This document shows positions 1 through 11,620 of a stretch of 64,000 nucleotides of DNA, one piece after another. The stretch is from Chelonoidis abingdonii (lineage: Eukaryota > Chordata > Testudines > Testudinidae). The position numbers and the translations under genes are program-made. The notes beneath the pieces were generated by a model, which saw nothing but the letters and a program-made list of their open reading frames with translations, was not told where the DNA came from and ran no database searches. How positions within the stretch are numbered: the stretch's first letter is position 1; each line of letters begins with the position of its first letter. Location: positions 70,724,088 to 70,788,087 of the forward strand of contig NC_133773.1 of the NCBI RefSeq assembly GCF_003597395.2, given 5' to 3'.

Positions 1-214
1 TGTGTAGACGAAGTAATTGCACACGCGAGAGAATTGTTAGGCACATAATTAGCCAATCTGCTTAATTAATCCTGCAAATACCTGTTTGCATACATCAGTG
101 TAGTTTTCTGTATGCACAAATATCTTACCCACAAATATCATGTGCACAGTTAAAATGGGTCACTGAAACTGTAGCTTTGAACCAAAATTCTAAGCAACAC
201 TATTCACTTAAAAG

Positions 215-355
215 CTTTGATTTTGTGTGTGTGTGTAATATATACTTAAAAGATTTTACACACACATACACTATACATAAATATACACACATACTTAAAA
301 TATTTTATTTTATGTATATAAAAAAATCTTAAGTATATTATATACACACACAAAA
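215..355. repeat. AT/CA-rich compound simple repeat
   Basis: This is an imperfect mixture of TGTGTG, ATATAT, CACACA and TATA runs, including self-complementary TGTGTG...CACACA blocks. It is likely to be length-variable. No transposon termini are visible. Confidence 0.7.
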
Positions 356-2220
356 TGAACACATTAGTTTGCCCAGAGAAGACTGGTAGCATGTTTGAGT
401 TGCAAAGGAATTTATATTGAAGAGTCCTTGATTCAAATATCAGCAGAAGCAGATTTTTCAGAGTGCAAAGTTATTTAAAGTAAATGGAGTTGATTCATTG
501 TTGCTATGTGGACCTTAAATGTGATTCAGGGGACTTGTACAATTCTTGCATCATGACTATTATTGTGATGCTAATAGACTTCTAAGGCACTGCTATTTAA
601 AGGTTTTCTGATTGTGTGCCAGCATGCCGCTTTGAGGGAACTTGTAACTGGATAGTATCATTAACATAATTGGACGAACGTCTTGTTTAGCAGGAATCAA
701 ACTGTTTTTACTGGAACAGATTGGATTTTTTTTTTTTTTGGAGTGCTCTCTCTGTCTAGGACTTCCTTGAAGTTGCAAGTAGGAATGAAATATCACTGCC
801 ACTGCAATACTGAGGTTTTCCTTTTAAGAGACAAAATCAAGCAAAGCGCTGCTGTTCCAAACTTTTTGCTGTAATGTGTTGGCCTGCCACACTGCTTATG
901 GTAAACTAACATACATAAGAAAACCCTGTGACAAGAAATAAATAGTTAATCAAACCCAAGAGAAATAAACAAAACAATGTCAGTTTTACAAAAGATCACT
1001 TAAGAGAGAAGATCACATAGAAATCAACTCATGACTTTTTAGCATTTTGAATCTCCATAGTGTTGAAAAAGAGATAATCAGAACATGCAGCATGCGGGAC
1101 TATATAAGTGTGCTTTTGGGTTTTTTAGTATCTTCTAACAAAAAGCACTCAATAGGTCAGGTTTGAAAAATTACACATAAACTATCATTTTGATCAGACT
1201 TTCTCAACATACATATATGGTAGGTCTCAAGATGTTAATGGCCAGGTTCTTTGTGTGTGTTTAAAAGGGATAATACTGTTTGCTCATCTGAACTGGAGAT
1301 GGGAAAATGAGGAACATAAAATAAAGAAATGTTCTTGAAGATGCAAATATCCATATTCCTAGTGCCTGCTTCTGCCAATATGTGCATCAATATCACATAT
1401 CTAAACCATAAGGGAAACTTCTCCAGTGAGTACAGTTTCACTGAGTTCATGGAGTTGCATCCATTTACACTAGGAGAGAATCTGTAGCATTTACAGAGCA
1501 AAACCCTGGGACCTTTCACACTGAAGCTTTCACAACTGGTACACTTATAAGAGCACTAGGTGAGTTTTTTCTCCTTTCAAGAATGAAATCTTCTGTCTCA
1601 GGGCCTGCAGAAATCCCAAACTAAAACTAAAACCACAGCTCTTTTGCTTTGTGGTGGATCTGAGAAATGAAAAAGCTGCAGAGAGAGACTCTGATGTCCC
1701 TTGCTTGTCATGCAGCGGAACAGAACTCAGGGGCACCTTTGTCTTTGGAAAAAGATGGGGGAAGGAGTGGGCAGTTGGCTTGAGGAAGCTGATGAGCCAT
1801 GAAATCCATGTAGCCGGCATGTTGGGCCATGACAATACATTACACAACAGGCCATAGTAGAGCTACTCAGATGCCTCTCACCCTGCCTGCAGATCAGACA
1901 ACGATCAATCTCCACAATTCCTGCACTGGAATCCTGTGCACAGCCTGTTTAGTTTTGTACAGGTCACCAGAGGTTTACTTTGAATGCCTATATAATAAAC
2001 CAAACCTAGCCAAAACTGCGCACTTTAACGGTTCAGTTTTTGTTTTGTTTTATTTTATTTTATTTTTTTTAAAGTCAACCGTGCCTTGTTGAATTTTCTG
2101 GACTTAATAATGTGTTGCCACATTCTTATACTGATGTTAGCTATTGAAACAGATAATTGTAATGGTGCAGAAAAATAAGGAAACCACACTCATCTCCTCC
2201 TTAGTAAAACCTAAACTTTC
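356..2220. other. Intronic sequence with nothing recognised
   Basis: AT-rich single-copy-looking sequence. Short open frames at 1235-1857 on both strands have no recognisable domain and overlap each other, as expected by chance. A T-run lies at 728-740 and a TTTTA-rich tract at 2041-2070. No repeat termini, RNA gene or exon signature was found. Confidence 0.4.
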
Positions 2221-2495
2221 AGGATATATCTACATTATAAGCATTATAGTGGCACTCCTGCAGTGCTGCAGCACATCTACAGCAATGTAGACATTGCACT
2301 AATGGAAGGGGGTTTTCCAACATTGTCATACCCCCACCAAAAGAGGCAATAAGTAGGTCAATGGAAGAATTAGTCTGTCGACCTAGCTGCATCTACACTG
2401 GGGATTAAATTAACCTGTGACACACAAGGCATAGAATTTTTCTCAGCCCTGAGTGATGTAGATAGATTGACCTAAGTTTTAGATGTAGACCAGGC
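2221..2495. mobile_element. Decayed Harbinger-like MITE
   Basis: The ends are imperfect inverted repeats: GGATATATCTACAT on the left, and the right end read in reverse as GCCTGGTCTACAT. Inside are the motifs TGTCGACCTAGCTGCATCTACAC and TTGACCTAAG, which recur in the element at 2663-3281, so the two are relatives. There is no ORF. The target duplication cannot be read cleanly. Class assignment rests on the better-preserved relatives with 3-bp duplications. Confidence 0.6.
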
Positions 2496-2662
2496 TTTAG
2501 ATGCAGGGTGATCTGTGAGCAAGTTGTTCAAGAATTATCTTGGCTCTGCAGTTTTCACTTTTGTTAAAGCTCTTTCAGGTTGTTTTTGTTGGGTTTAATT
2601 CAGGTTTGTATTGCCTTATGGAACACATTGAATTGGAATTCTGCCAAAACACAAGTATCTTA

Positions 2663-3281
2663 GGCCTAGTCTGCACCTAAAACTTAGGGGAACCTAGCTA
2701 TGTGACACAGGGCTCTGAACAACTTCACATCCTGTGTGACATAGTTAGGTTAACCTAACTCCCACTATTGTCATGGCTGGGGCATTGGCAGTCATGCCTA
2801 GTGGGAAAGACTGGAGTCAAGGGACAGAACTGGTATCAGAAACCAGGGCCAAGAGTCAGAAGCCAGAAACCAAAGCACAGTGAAAGAGCAGGGTCTGTCC
2901 CAGCAGCCAGCTCGGGTTCCACCTAGTTGCACAAGTTCCTGTGCCCACCTCTAAGCTTAAATAGGGTGCCTGGATCAATAAGGAACCCCAGGAAACTGCC
3001 AATCAGGCCCTCTGTGGTACATCCTGTGGTAGTTAGGTCCACAAAGCTCACAGCCCATTGATAGTTGCTTTGCCCGAACTGTCAGGCGATAGTACTGATG
3101 CTGCAGTCCCTCGGGGACTGGCAGGCCCAGGTTCTAGCCCCCTGTGAATCCTCACAGCTGTAGACACAGTCAGTGGAAGAATTCTTCCATTGCCATACCT
3201 ATGGCCTCTAAAGTGGGTGAATTTACTACAGTGATGGAAAAACTCTTCTGTCGCTGTAGCAAGTGTAGTGTAGACATAGTC
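2663..3281. mobile_element. Harbinger-like MITE split by a solo LTR
   Basis: The left end GGCCTAGTCTGCAC and the right end (reversed GACTATGTCTACAC) form a 14-bp imperfect inverted repeat. They are flanked on both sides by TTA (2660-2662 and 3282-3284), a 3-bp duplication of the TWA type used by PIF/Harbinger elements. About 230 bp of MITE remains (2663-2768 and 3157-3281); the centre is occupied by an unrelated LTR. It is non-coding. Confidence 0.65.
2769..3156 (-). mobile_element. Solo LTR inserted in a MITE
   Basis: Read on the minus strand, the 388-bp insert starts TGTGAGGA and ends CCATGACA, so it has retroviral-type TG...CA termini with a short inverted repeat (TGTGA/TGTCA). A TATA-like CTATTTAAG is present on the same strand near 2960. 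The flanks ACTAT (2764-2768) and GCTGT (3157-3161) could be a 5-bp duplication decayed by two transitions. No gag or pol sequence is present, as expected for a recombined solo LTR. Family unknown. Confidence 0.55.
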
Positions 3282-3989
3282 TTAGTCCCTAAAGAAATTT
3301 CTGTTTGTTTTGTTTTGGTTTTAATGTTATGTTCTGGAAATTAAAGATTAAAGAGAGGCAAACTGATTCACTTAAAATGGTAACTTTCTCTTCCCTTCCC
3401 ACTGCCACAAACAATTGGCTAATAGCTAAGATAACTGACTGTTTGAAAAAAGTGCAGACTAAGTGCCAACACACTCACTTATCTTTTATGGCACATCCTG
3501 GGTGTTGTAGATGGAAGCCAAGAAAATTGTTTTGCCTCATGCCAAAGGGTGGACAGATACTTCACTTCTGTGCAGCCTAGCTGGGTACGCTAAATTACTG
3601 CCTCATTTTGGGTTCTGCAGATCTCTCTCTCTACCCTTGTTTTTTGGTGGCTCCTGGGAAGTTGAAGCCTAATAGCATCCAAGCAAGAGTGGAACCCAGT
3701 AAACTTCTCAGCAGGTCCTGCTGTCCTACCCTTTTGAAATTTAAAGACAGTTTTGTTTTCCTTGCAAAGTTCACCTTGACTGTATCGTATGCTTGTAAAT
3801 CCCATGGTTCAGAAGATCCCTTGGGAAATGATGAAACCTTAGAAAGTATTTCTGTCATTTATTATCCCTCTTTTACACCCCATAATATGGGTGGTTAAAA
3901 AAAAAGAAAAAGACACATTAAAGTGGGGGCCGTTAGTAGAAAACATGGACTTCCTGCCTCTTGTACTGAGTAGCATTAAAAAGAAGGGT

Positions 3990-4069
3990 ATTTGATTGTT
4001 AGTCTCTAACAAGTATTCTTGTTCTTTTTGCAGATACAGACTAACTCAGCTGCTACTCTGAAACAAAAA
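3990..4069 (-). mobile_element. tRNA-derived SINE head fragment
   Basis: On the minus strand the fragment starts GTTTCAGAGTAGCAGCTGAG, continues TTAGTCTGTATCTGCAAAAAG and ends near TTAGAGACTAAC. This is the 5' pol III-derived head of the SINE family also seen at 47407 and 54093, but a different subfamily (CAGAGTAGCAGC rather than CAGAGGGGTAGC). It is truncated after about 75 bp. No target duplication was identified. Confidence 0.65.
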
Positions 4070-4198
4070 ACAGGCACCACAGCACAAGTTCTGCAAGCTT
4101 TATCCAAACTACAAAGCCATTAAACTAATGGATAATTTGCATGATGAACACTTCATTACACAGCACCCCTGCTCCTGGATAGAAAACACTGTTAAATA

Positions 4199-4527
4199 CA
4201 GTAGAACCTCAGAATTAAAAACACCTCAGGAATTGAGATTGTTCATAAATCTGAATGATTGTAATTCTGAACAAAACCTTACAGTTGTTCTTTCAAAAGT
4301 TTACAACTGGACATTGGCTTAATACAGCTTTGAAACTTTACTATGTAGAAGAAAAAATGCTGCTTTCCCCTTTTTCTGAGTAGTCTATGTTTAATACAGT
4401 ACTGTATTTGCCTTTTTAGGGGGGTGGTCTCTGCTGCTGACTGATTGTGTAATTCCAATTTCAAATGAGATGTGTGGTTGACTGGTGAGTTCTTAACTCT
4501 GGTGTTCTGAATTCTGAGGTTCTACTG
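4199..4527. mobile_element. Tigger/pogo-like MITE with TA duplication
   Basis: This 329-bp element starts CAGTAGAACCTCAGAATT and ends in the inverted copy AATTCTGAGGTTCTACTG. The inverted repeats are about 27 bp with only a few mismatches. It is flanked by TA on both sides (4197-4198 and 4528-4529), the target used by Tc1/mariner/pogo elements, and the CAG...CTG termini are like those of Tigger-type elements. It has no transposase; the open frame 4128-4322 merely crosses the left end. Confidence 0.8.
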
Positions 4528-4529
4528 TA

Positions 4530-6120
4530 CATGCAACAAGACTGTCCCTTCACACAGAGTATGGTATCCAGGGGCGAGGGTTTTGGTTTCTATTGTAAAA
4601 ACAAAAGGGATTCATTCCCACACCTGTTGAATCCCTGAGGATCAGCAAGAAGCAAGTCTGCAATGGAAGGGGCAGGATAATGGTTCAAAGGCACCAAAGC
4701 ACCTCTTCTGTGTGGAAGAGAGATCTATGTAAAAAGAGCCCTCCTCCATGTACTGATTATGCATGTTTGTTATCTGGCACACTAAACATTTCCCATGGAG
4801 GAAACTAGGACTCCTTATACACTGTAGAGAAAAATCCCAACTTGGGTAAGCAGGTGTATTGGATGGCTATAGGTAATTTTCCATCTGTAGTTTCTTTGAA
4901 AAGGGATTTTCCAGGATAATGCCTTCTAACATAATTTGTAGTATTAGGTGGCTCACTTTTCATCATCCTTTATATAGGATTTAAAAAAAAAAAGAAGAGG
5001 GCTGTTATATAAATAATGTTAAAGACTTGAAAGGTACAGTGCTCAGTACACAAGAAGGATAGCAATTAAAAAAAAACATACTTCCTGGGCAGTAGTAAGA
5101 GATGTAAATGACACATTTATTAAAAGTTTAAATTACGAAGACTCTGTATGAAGTAGAGTTTACAGCACACTCATCTCCTAGTTTTTGAATTTAATACTCT
5201 TTCAAAATATTGCAATATGCAAGCAGGAACACAGTTACCATTCATAGACTGCAGACTACTGTAAATCCCATGAATCTGGGTCTTGGGGGTCCCCAGGGAA
5301 GTTTTTGGGGAGACCAGAGTTTATCAGGAACTCAAAGTCCTGATTGGTGGCAGTGTATCAGATCTAAGCTGGTAATTAAGCTTAGAGGAATTCATGCTAG
5401 TACCTCATTTTTTTGGACCCTAAGGTTCAGATTGAGGAAAGATACTATGACAAGGCTATACTCAGAAAGACCTCAAGCCTTGCTGCTCATACAGTTTCAC
5501 TTTGGTTTCTACTGCCTGTCCCTCCCTTTTCACATTTATCTCCTGACTTCTTCTCCTTTTCAGATCTATTCCACTCCCAACAATTTTCTATTCATTGAAC
5601 TTTTTGAAACTTTGCACTTTTAGAGAGGGTAAGGGATTGACTCTGTGTACTCAATTTTGCAGAGGGACAATAGGGTTGAGGTCTTATTTCTCACCTCTAC
5701 ATATTATTTACTGAAAAAAACATTTTTGCTGTTAAAAAGCATGTTATCTCTGGAGAGACAAATCCACAGGTTGAGAACAGCAAAACTAAACATCTCTGAT
5801 GGTATCTTCTAGACTAAGCACTGAGTCCGATTAGGTAGATAGAAAACTTAACCTAAATAATATAGACAGAAGCCCCTGGAACCCCATAAGATTGTGTCCC
5901 TAATTCATGAACTACTGGAACTCATTTACAAAACTTTTATTATACATTACATGAATATATTGTCTCATACTATAGAATTAGAATTTATAATCTCTATTCC
6001 ATGATGAGATATCTTTGAGCTGTAATGTATCTTAATTAAAACTATCTTTAGATAAAATGCTTTTTGAGGAAGCAACCTGTCAAAAAATCCAATTTAAATT
6101 TTAAAAAAAGTAATTTATTT
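4530..6120. other. Intronic sequence with nothing recognised
   Basis: AT-rich sequence without recognisable element ends. The 137-codon open frame at 5210-5623 has no domain, low-complexity hydrophobic content and an overlapping second frame at 5413-5598; I regard it as chance. Confidence 0.4.
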
Positions 6121-6124
6121 TTAT

Positions 6125-6580
6125 CCACCCTGGGCAATCCTGACAATTACAGGCATAAAGCCTAATATCAGTACCAGACAAATTGGTTGAAACTATAATA
6201 AAGATCAGAATTATCAGACACATGAATGAACACAGTACGTTGGGGAACAGTTGACAAGTGTTTGTAAAGAGAAATCATGCTTCACCAATCTATTAGAATT
6301 CAAGAAACACATGGATAATGGTGATCCAGTGGATATAGTATACAGTGGGCTTTTAGAAAGCCTTTGACGAGGTCCCTCACCAAAGGTCCTTAACCAAACT
6401 AAGCAGTCATGGGCTAAGAGGAAAATCATCTTGCAGATCAGTAACTGAAAGATAGGAAACAATGAGAAGGAATAAATGGTAATTTCTCACAATGGACAGC
6501 GGTAAACAGCAGCATCTCCCAAAGATCTGTACTGACACCAGTGCTGTTGAACATATTACTAAATCATCTGAAAAGAGGGG
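6125..6580 (+). mobile_element. CR1 LINE RT fragment (first piece of a split copy)
   Basis: The sequence corresponds to the CR1 reverse-transcriptase region: AATTACAGGCATAAAGCC (the NYRPIS block), the ACCAATCT...GAATTC stretch and the AAAGCCTTTGACGAGGT block (KAFDEVPH). Frameshifts and stops are present throughout. The copy resumes at 7260 after an LTR and again at 8036 after a MITE, and the three pieces are collinear with the intact CR1 at 44897-46789. Confidence 0.8.
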
Positions 6581-7259
6581 TGTAGCGAGGCAATGACTCA
6601 CCGGTATAGCACCTCCTGCTGGTTGTTTCGGGAATTAGTTCTCCAGCTCCATAGTGCCTTCTGCTGGCTGAAGTCTACTTGCCTCAGGCCCCCGTGTCCC
6701 TCCCAGACCCCTGTGCCCATTACCTCGGGGGTATGCCCTCTGCAGTACCCCCCCAGTCTCTGGGTCTCCCCTCCCCAAGGAACCCCCCAACCTCTATCCC
6801 CACCTTGCCTCAGTGGCTACTGCCAATCATCGTCCAGCCCTCGCTAGGGGCAGACTGCCCCGCTCACTGGGGCAGACTGCAATCTATAAACCACTCATCA
6901 TTGGCAAGGGGGGTTTGGACCTGCTGCCTTTGCCTAACCCTGGGCTGCACCTCTGCAACCCCAGTACCTGCCCTGGACTTTCAGTGAGGCCTGCAACCTG
7001 GGGCTTTCCCAGGTTGGAGCTCCCCAGCTCCTTTGCCTTCCCCAGCCCTCCTCAGCCTCAGGTACCTGCTCAGCTCCCACACAGCCCGGTCCTTCTTTCT
7101 CCAGCACTAGAGAAAGACTACCTGAGCTGCTGTCTCACAGCCCTTTTATAGGGCCAGCTGTGGCCTGACTGGGGCGTGGCCCTAGCTGTGGCTGTTTCCC
7201 CAATCAGCCTAGGTTTTTCTCTCAGCCCCAGCCCTCACCTAGGACTGGCTTTTACTACA
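6581..7259 (-). mobile_element. Solo LTR inserted in CR1
   Basis: This 679-bp GC-rich insert starts TGTAG and ends CTACA. It interrupts the CR1 sequence with flanks GAGGGG (6575-6580) and GAGGG (7260-7264), a duplicated target. On the minus strand a TATA box, CTATAAAAGG, lies near 7144-7153, followed by a CT-rich leader, so U3-R order runs right to left. The long open frames here (6593-7151, plus strand) are proline-rich, lack domains and are by-products of GC-rich composition. No internal retroviral genes remain. Confidence 0.75.
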
Positions 7260-7815
7260 GAGGGTAAACAGCAAGGTGGCAAAGTTATTAGAGTATACCT
7301 AATTACTCAAGATAGTTAAGTCCAAAGCAGACTGCAAAGAATTACAAAGGCATCTCCAAAAAATTGGGTGACTGGGCAACAGAATAGCAGATGAAATTCC
7401 AAGTTCATATGTGCAAAACAACACACACTGGAAAACATAAGACCAGCCAAACATATAAAATGAAGGGGTCAAAAGTAGCTGTAACCACTCAAGAAAATGA
7501 TCTTGGAGTCACTGTGGATAGTTCTCTGAAAACATCTGTTCAATATGCAGAGACAGTCAAAAAAGCTATCAGAATATTAGGAAAGGAATACATAAGGATA
7601 TAGAAAATATCATGCTGTCACTATATAAATCCATGGCACAGGCATAACTTGAATACTGCATGTAGTTCTGGTTGCCCTATCTCTAAAAATAGACAGCAGA
7701 ACTAGAAAACATACAGAGAAGGGCAACAAAAATGATTAGGGATATGGAACAGCTTCCATATGAAGAGAGATTAAAAACAGTCTGGGACTGTTCAGCTTAC
7801 AGAAGAGATGACTAA
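7260..7815 (+). mobile_element. CR1 LINE fragment (second piece of the split copy)
   Basis: Continues the CR1 at 6125-6580: GTAAACAGCAAGGTGGCAAA, then the region encoding GDWATEWQMKF-like sequence, the NDLGVTVDSSLKTS motif (open frame 7391-7603) and the LQYCM-like thumb region up to GAGATGACTAA. It ends at the MITE insertion point; the reading frame is broken. Confidence 0.8.
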
Positions 7816-8035
7816 TGCTATCTCTATACTAGAGAGATCTCTCATGCAGAGTTCTCCCGTAGACATATTTAATTGATCCCCAACGAGCGGTGGTCGCAGT
7901 TTTCCCACCTGCATAGCATTGTGCACACTAGCGCTTATGCCAGCATACTTTATGTTGGTCGGGGGTGGAGGGTGTTTTTTCACACCCGTGAGTGACATAC
8001 GTTTTGCTAACATAAGTGGTAGTGTACACATAGCC
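7816..8035. mobile_element. Harbinger-like MITE inserted in CR1
   Basis: A 220-bp insert with ends TGCTATCTCTATACT and (reversed) GGCTATGTGTACACT, flanked by TAA on both sides (7813-7815 and 8036-8038). It sits precisely inside the CR1 motif CTAAGAGGAGAT. It shares the internal TTGATCCCCAACGAGC with the element at 11326-11620, so it belongs to the same group. Non-coding. Confidence 0.75.
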
Positions 8036-8498
8036 TAAGAGGAGATATTAGAGAGGTCTATACATTGTGAATGGTGTGGACAAAGTGAATAAGAAAGTGT
8101 TATTTACCCTGTCACTTAACACAAGAATTAGGGACCACCAGTGAAATTAATAGGCGGCAAATTTTAAACAAAGATAAGGAAGTACTTCATACAATGCACA
8201 GTCAACCTGTGGAGCTGGTTGCCATGGGATCTTGTGAAACCAAAAGTATATCAGGATTCAAATAAGAATTAGATAAGTTCACAGAGGATAGGTCCACCAA
8301 TGGCTATTAGCCAAGATTGTCAAGGATGCAACATCAATGCTTGAGACATCCCTAAGTCTCTGACTGCTAGAAGTTAGTACAGGACGACAGGGAATGGATC
8401 ATTTTATGCATCTGGCACTGGCCACTGTTGAAAGATAGGACACTGGGCTAGTTGAACTACTGATCTGACCTAGCATGGCCATATTTGTGTTCTTAATG
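8036..8498 (+). mobile_element. CR1 LINE 3' end (third piece of the split copy)
   Basis: Resumes at CTAAGAGGAGATATTAGAG and runs through the 3' UTR, which includes GATAGGTCCACCAATGGCTA and ends CTGACCTAGCATGGCCATAT...TTCTTAATG. This is the same 3' end type (GACCCAGTATGGCCGTTCTTA) as the copies at 26590, 46789 and 49010. Confidence 0.8.
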
Positions 8499-8872
8499 TC
8501 ACTGCCTCGCCAGGAGCATTCTCACTGTCAATGGTTTCAGACTGCTCTCTCTCCTGATTCTGTCCCAACCAACAGTTGCTCATGTTTTAGCCTGTGCCTG
8601 TTTCCATGTAACCAGCCCCTGCTACTGCCCAGATCTGCTCCTGCTTCAGCCAGTGACTAACAAATGACTTGTCTGATAAATATCAAGGTGATTAGGCAGT
8701 AAGCAATATATGTTTGTAGATAAACAGAATTTCTACATTTCTCAAGGTCCACATGTCATCACATGTAATTTTCACTGTGCATATGTGATCATAATGAAAT
8801 ATCATCAAGAAATGTCTGAATGAGACATTTTTTCTTTGCATTAAGTATAAAGAGGATGGGTTTAAAGTTTCT

Positions 8873-8945
8873 GGGTGAAATCCTGGGCTTACAGAAATCA
8901 ATAACAAAACTCGTATTGACTCAAGTGGGGCCAGGATTTCACCCT
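8873..8945. repeat. Short palindromic MITE-like repeat
   Basis: GGGTGAAATCCTGG at the left is repeated inverted at the right (CCAGGATTTCACCC), around a centre containing inverted ATTGACTCAA/TTGATT-like motifs. Palindromes with this wording are common in turtle and bird DNA. No ORF; target duplication not resolved. Confidence 0.6.
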
Positions 8946-9150
8946 GTAACTTTAGGCTTCACATAGCACAACTATAGTGACAGAATACTGCATGTCTACA
9001 GCCACAATGGGATGGTTTATTAATTTACGTTTTATAAAGCAATTGTTAGAATAATTCAGTAGTGTTATTCACAGCCCTCGAGCCACATGAGATCCACGGA
9101 AGTATGTCTTCCAAACCACTAGCAGCACTTTGTTTCCTTAGAATTTAAGA

Positions 9151-9177
9151 TCCCCCCCCCCTTTTTTTTTTTTTTTA
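9151..9177. repeat. C(n)T(n) homopolymer junction
   Basis: About ten C followed by about seventeen T. It is prone to length error. Confidence 0.8.
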
Positions 9178-11320
9178 AAGTGTACAGCTCTTAACGATGA
9201 TAATCCTTCCATATGTGCACCACTGAACATTAACACAACGCTACATGCAAAAGTCTATACAAGCCGGCCTCACCAAATAGCTTTAAAAGGTATGAACTAG
9301 TCCCATTTATTTCAACAAGCTGTTGATTGAAAACTAATTATGACAATTCAAGGGTCCACATTGTGAAGTATTCTTTTGCTCTTTTATGCATAAATATCCA
9401 ATGAATATTTTTATCTAAATGTGGTTGAATTCTCTAACAAGTTATAGATGGTAAAGATCTGTTAGGGCTATGGTGCAAAACCACAACCATAGCCATTTGC
9501 AGTAGTCTTCCTGTAGAAGCAGAAAAATATTGAGAGCAAACAGAAAAAAGTGGCATGCTTTTGAGTGGGGTAGATAGGTGAGTAGATCCTGGTGTTTCAG
9601 GTATATCTGGTTAAGGAAGCCACTTCTGCTAGGGTCATTGGAGACTCCAATCTGCATCTCTAAAGCCAGTACTTGACTTTTAACCGCTAAGAAGATATTG
9701 CCAAGTACTTATTAAAGCTTCAGAGAGGAGTGGGGACCTTAGCTTGAAATTGCAAGGAGAGTGGGAGGCCTTTCACAAAGTTGCAGGCATTTTCAGGAAG
9801 TTCAGAAAAATGTTTCTTATTTTCTGTCTTGCCTACAAATGCTCAAAAACATGAGTATAAGCTGTTGTCCACCTGCTGAAAAGATCAAATTAATTTCACA
9901 GTTCATTGCAGTATCTTTGAAAGGGACAAAAGAAAGTATAGATCCATTTTTACCTGAAACCAGACTAGATGAGGCCAAAAGTCATCTAGAATGGACAGGC
10001 TCATTGTGCTTATTCTTGCTCATTTTGCAATGCAAGATTTAAGAAGAATTTTACTCACTTCCTATAAATATACAATCATAATCTGTAGTGAGAAATATCT
10101 GGCTTTAATTACCATGACTGATATTTGTGCCTCTTTAGAGGTACATAGATTTGAGAAAAGATATTTTATTTATGAGCCAGGGTGGGGTGGGGTGAGGACA
10201 CAGCAATCATTCAGCAGACTCAAACGTACATTGCATCATGCATGTGGCCATTTCAGAGATATACTACAGTCATGACCAGCAGTACAAACCATTAAGAACT
10301 CTGTTTCCGAGAAGCATCATCAGGCTGTACACCCCTTGCTTTGAAGCCTTCATAACATATTATGCCTTGTAAAGTGTTTTGTAAGATCTCAAAGTCCTAA
10401 AAAATGTAGCATGTGCACTTAGGGATTAAAATACTATGTGTGTCTATGTGCAAATTAGGTTTCACCTTTGTACTCCTGAAAATTTACTTAAGTGCCTCTC
10501 AGGGGGTTGCACACAGCACTTTGTTTCACCATATCTCGACACCTTTACTTTAGCACCAACTATATTCAGATTCTTTGTTATTATAAACATGCTAAACATA
10601 CAGATGACATTTTGAAAAGAATTTTTCCCCTTATGATTTGTATGCTAATTAAGAAATTCCTTGGCTATCTATACACCTCTGCAGCACTGAAATTTCACTT
10701 TGTCCTTTAGGGAAATTTCACTCTGCCCTGCAAAGTGAAAAAGAAAGCCTCTGGGGGAGGAAAAAAAGACACTCTCTTCCTGCAGGACAGGTGGAAATTT
10801 AAGGCTCCTTCAGTATAAATCGGAAGCAATGAACTGTGAATCTTTTAAACACTAATATAAGCTATTTATGAAAGTAATAAATTGCATCTTCCAAACTGTG
10901 TCAAAGTTTTAAAATAAATGTCACACTTAAAATGATACTATCCTTTACATTTAACAGCCTTTTTTTTTTGGTCAGAAATTGATGCTTCTACATAATACAC
11001 TATATCTAGAATTACACAGTTTGTGATTCTATAACATGTTGCCATACCACACTGTAATCACTAACAGTCTGTTTATTTCAAAAAGCTTATTCATTTCACT
11101 TTAATGGGCAATGATCTCCCGGGAACTTGTGAGAGAAGAAAGAAGGTGATGATGACTTGTAAAATAATCACAACCCAGAACAACATCAGGGTGGGTGAGA
11201 GGCTATATAGAACAGTTTTATTATTTAGTGTGGATAGGAGACTTTTTAATTTACCAGAGAAAGGAATTTGCTTAACAAGTAATATATTTAAATAGCCTAT
11301 ACTTACTATGAGTACTGCTA
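9178..11320. other. Intronic sequence with nothing recognised
   Basis: AT-rich sequence. Open frames of 60-94 codons (for example 9761-10275 and 10492-10710) overlap in several frames and show no domain or splice context. No element termini, tRNA or exon was found. Confidence 0.4.
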
Positions 11321-11325
11321 CCTGA

Positions 11326-11620
11326 GGGCTGGTCTACACTACGGGGGGAAATCGATCTAAGATATGCAACTTCAGCTACGTGAATAACATAGCTGAAGTC
11401 GAAGTATCTTAGATCGAATTACCTACCGTCCTCACAGCACGGGATCGATGTCCGCGGCTCCCCATGTTGACTCCGCTACCGCCGTTTGGGTTGGTGGAGT
11501 TTCAGAATCAATAGGAGCTCGTTCGGGGATCAATATATCGCGTCTAGATGAGACGCGATATATCGATCCCCAAGAAATCGATTGCTACCCGCCGATACGG
11601 CAGGTAGTGAAGACGTAGCC
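11326..11620. mobile_element. CpG-rich Harbinger-like MITE with internal hairpin
   Basis: A 295-bp element with ends GGGCTGGTCTACACT and (reversed) GGCTACGTCTTCACT, flanked by TGA (11323-11325 and 11621-11623). It has many intact CpGs against an AT-rich background. At about 11527-11574 there is a near-perfect palindrome built from GATCAATATATCGCGTCT and its complement. A second inverted pair, ATCGATCTAAGATA/TATCTTAGATCGAA, lies at 11349-11418. Non-coding. Related to the MITEs at 2663 and 7816. Confidence 0.75.

Noticed and set aside
5210..5623. 137-codon plus-strand open frame
   Set aside because: No recognisable domain, a second frame overlaps it, and there are no exon boundaries or codon bias.
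6593..7151. Overlapping proline-rich plus-strand open frames
   Set aside because: They lie inside the minus-strand LTR and reflect its GC-rich composition; there is no start context, domain or conservation signal.
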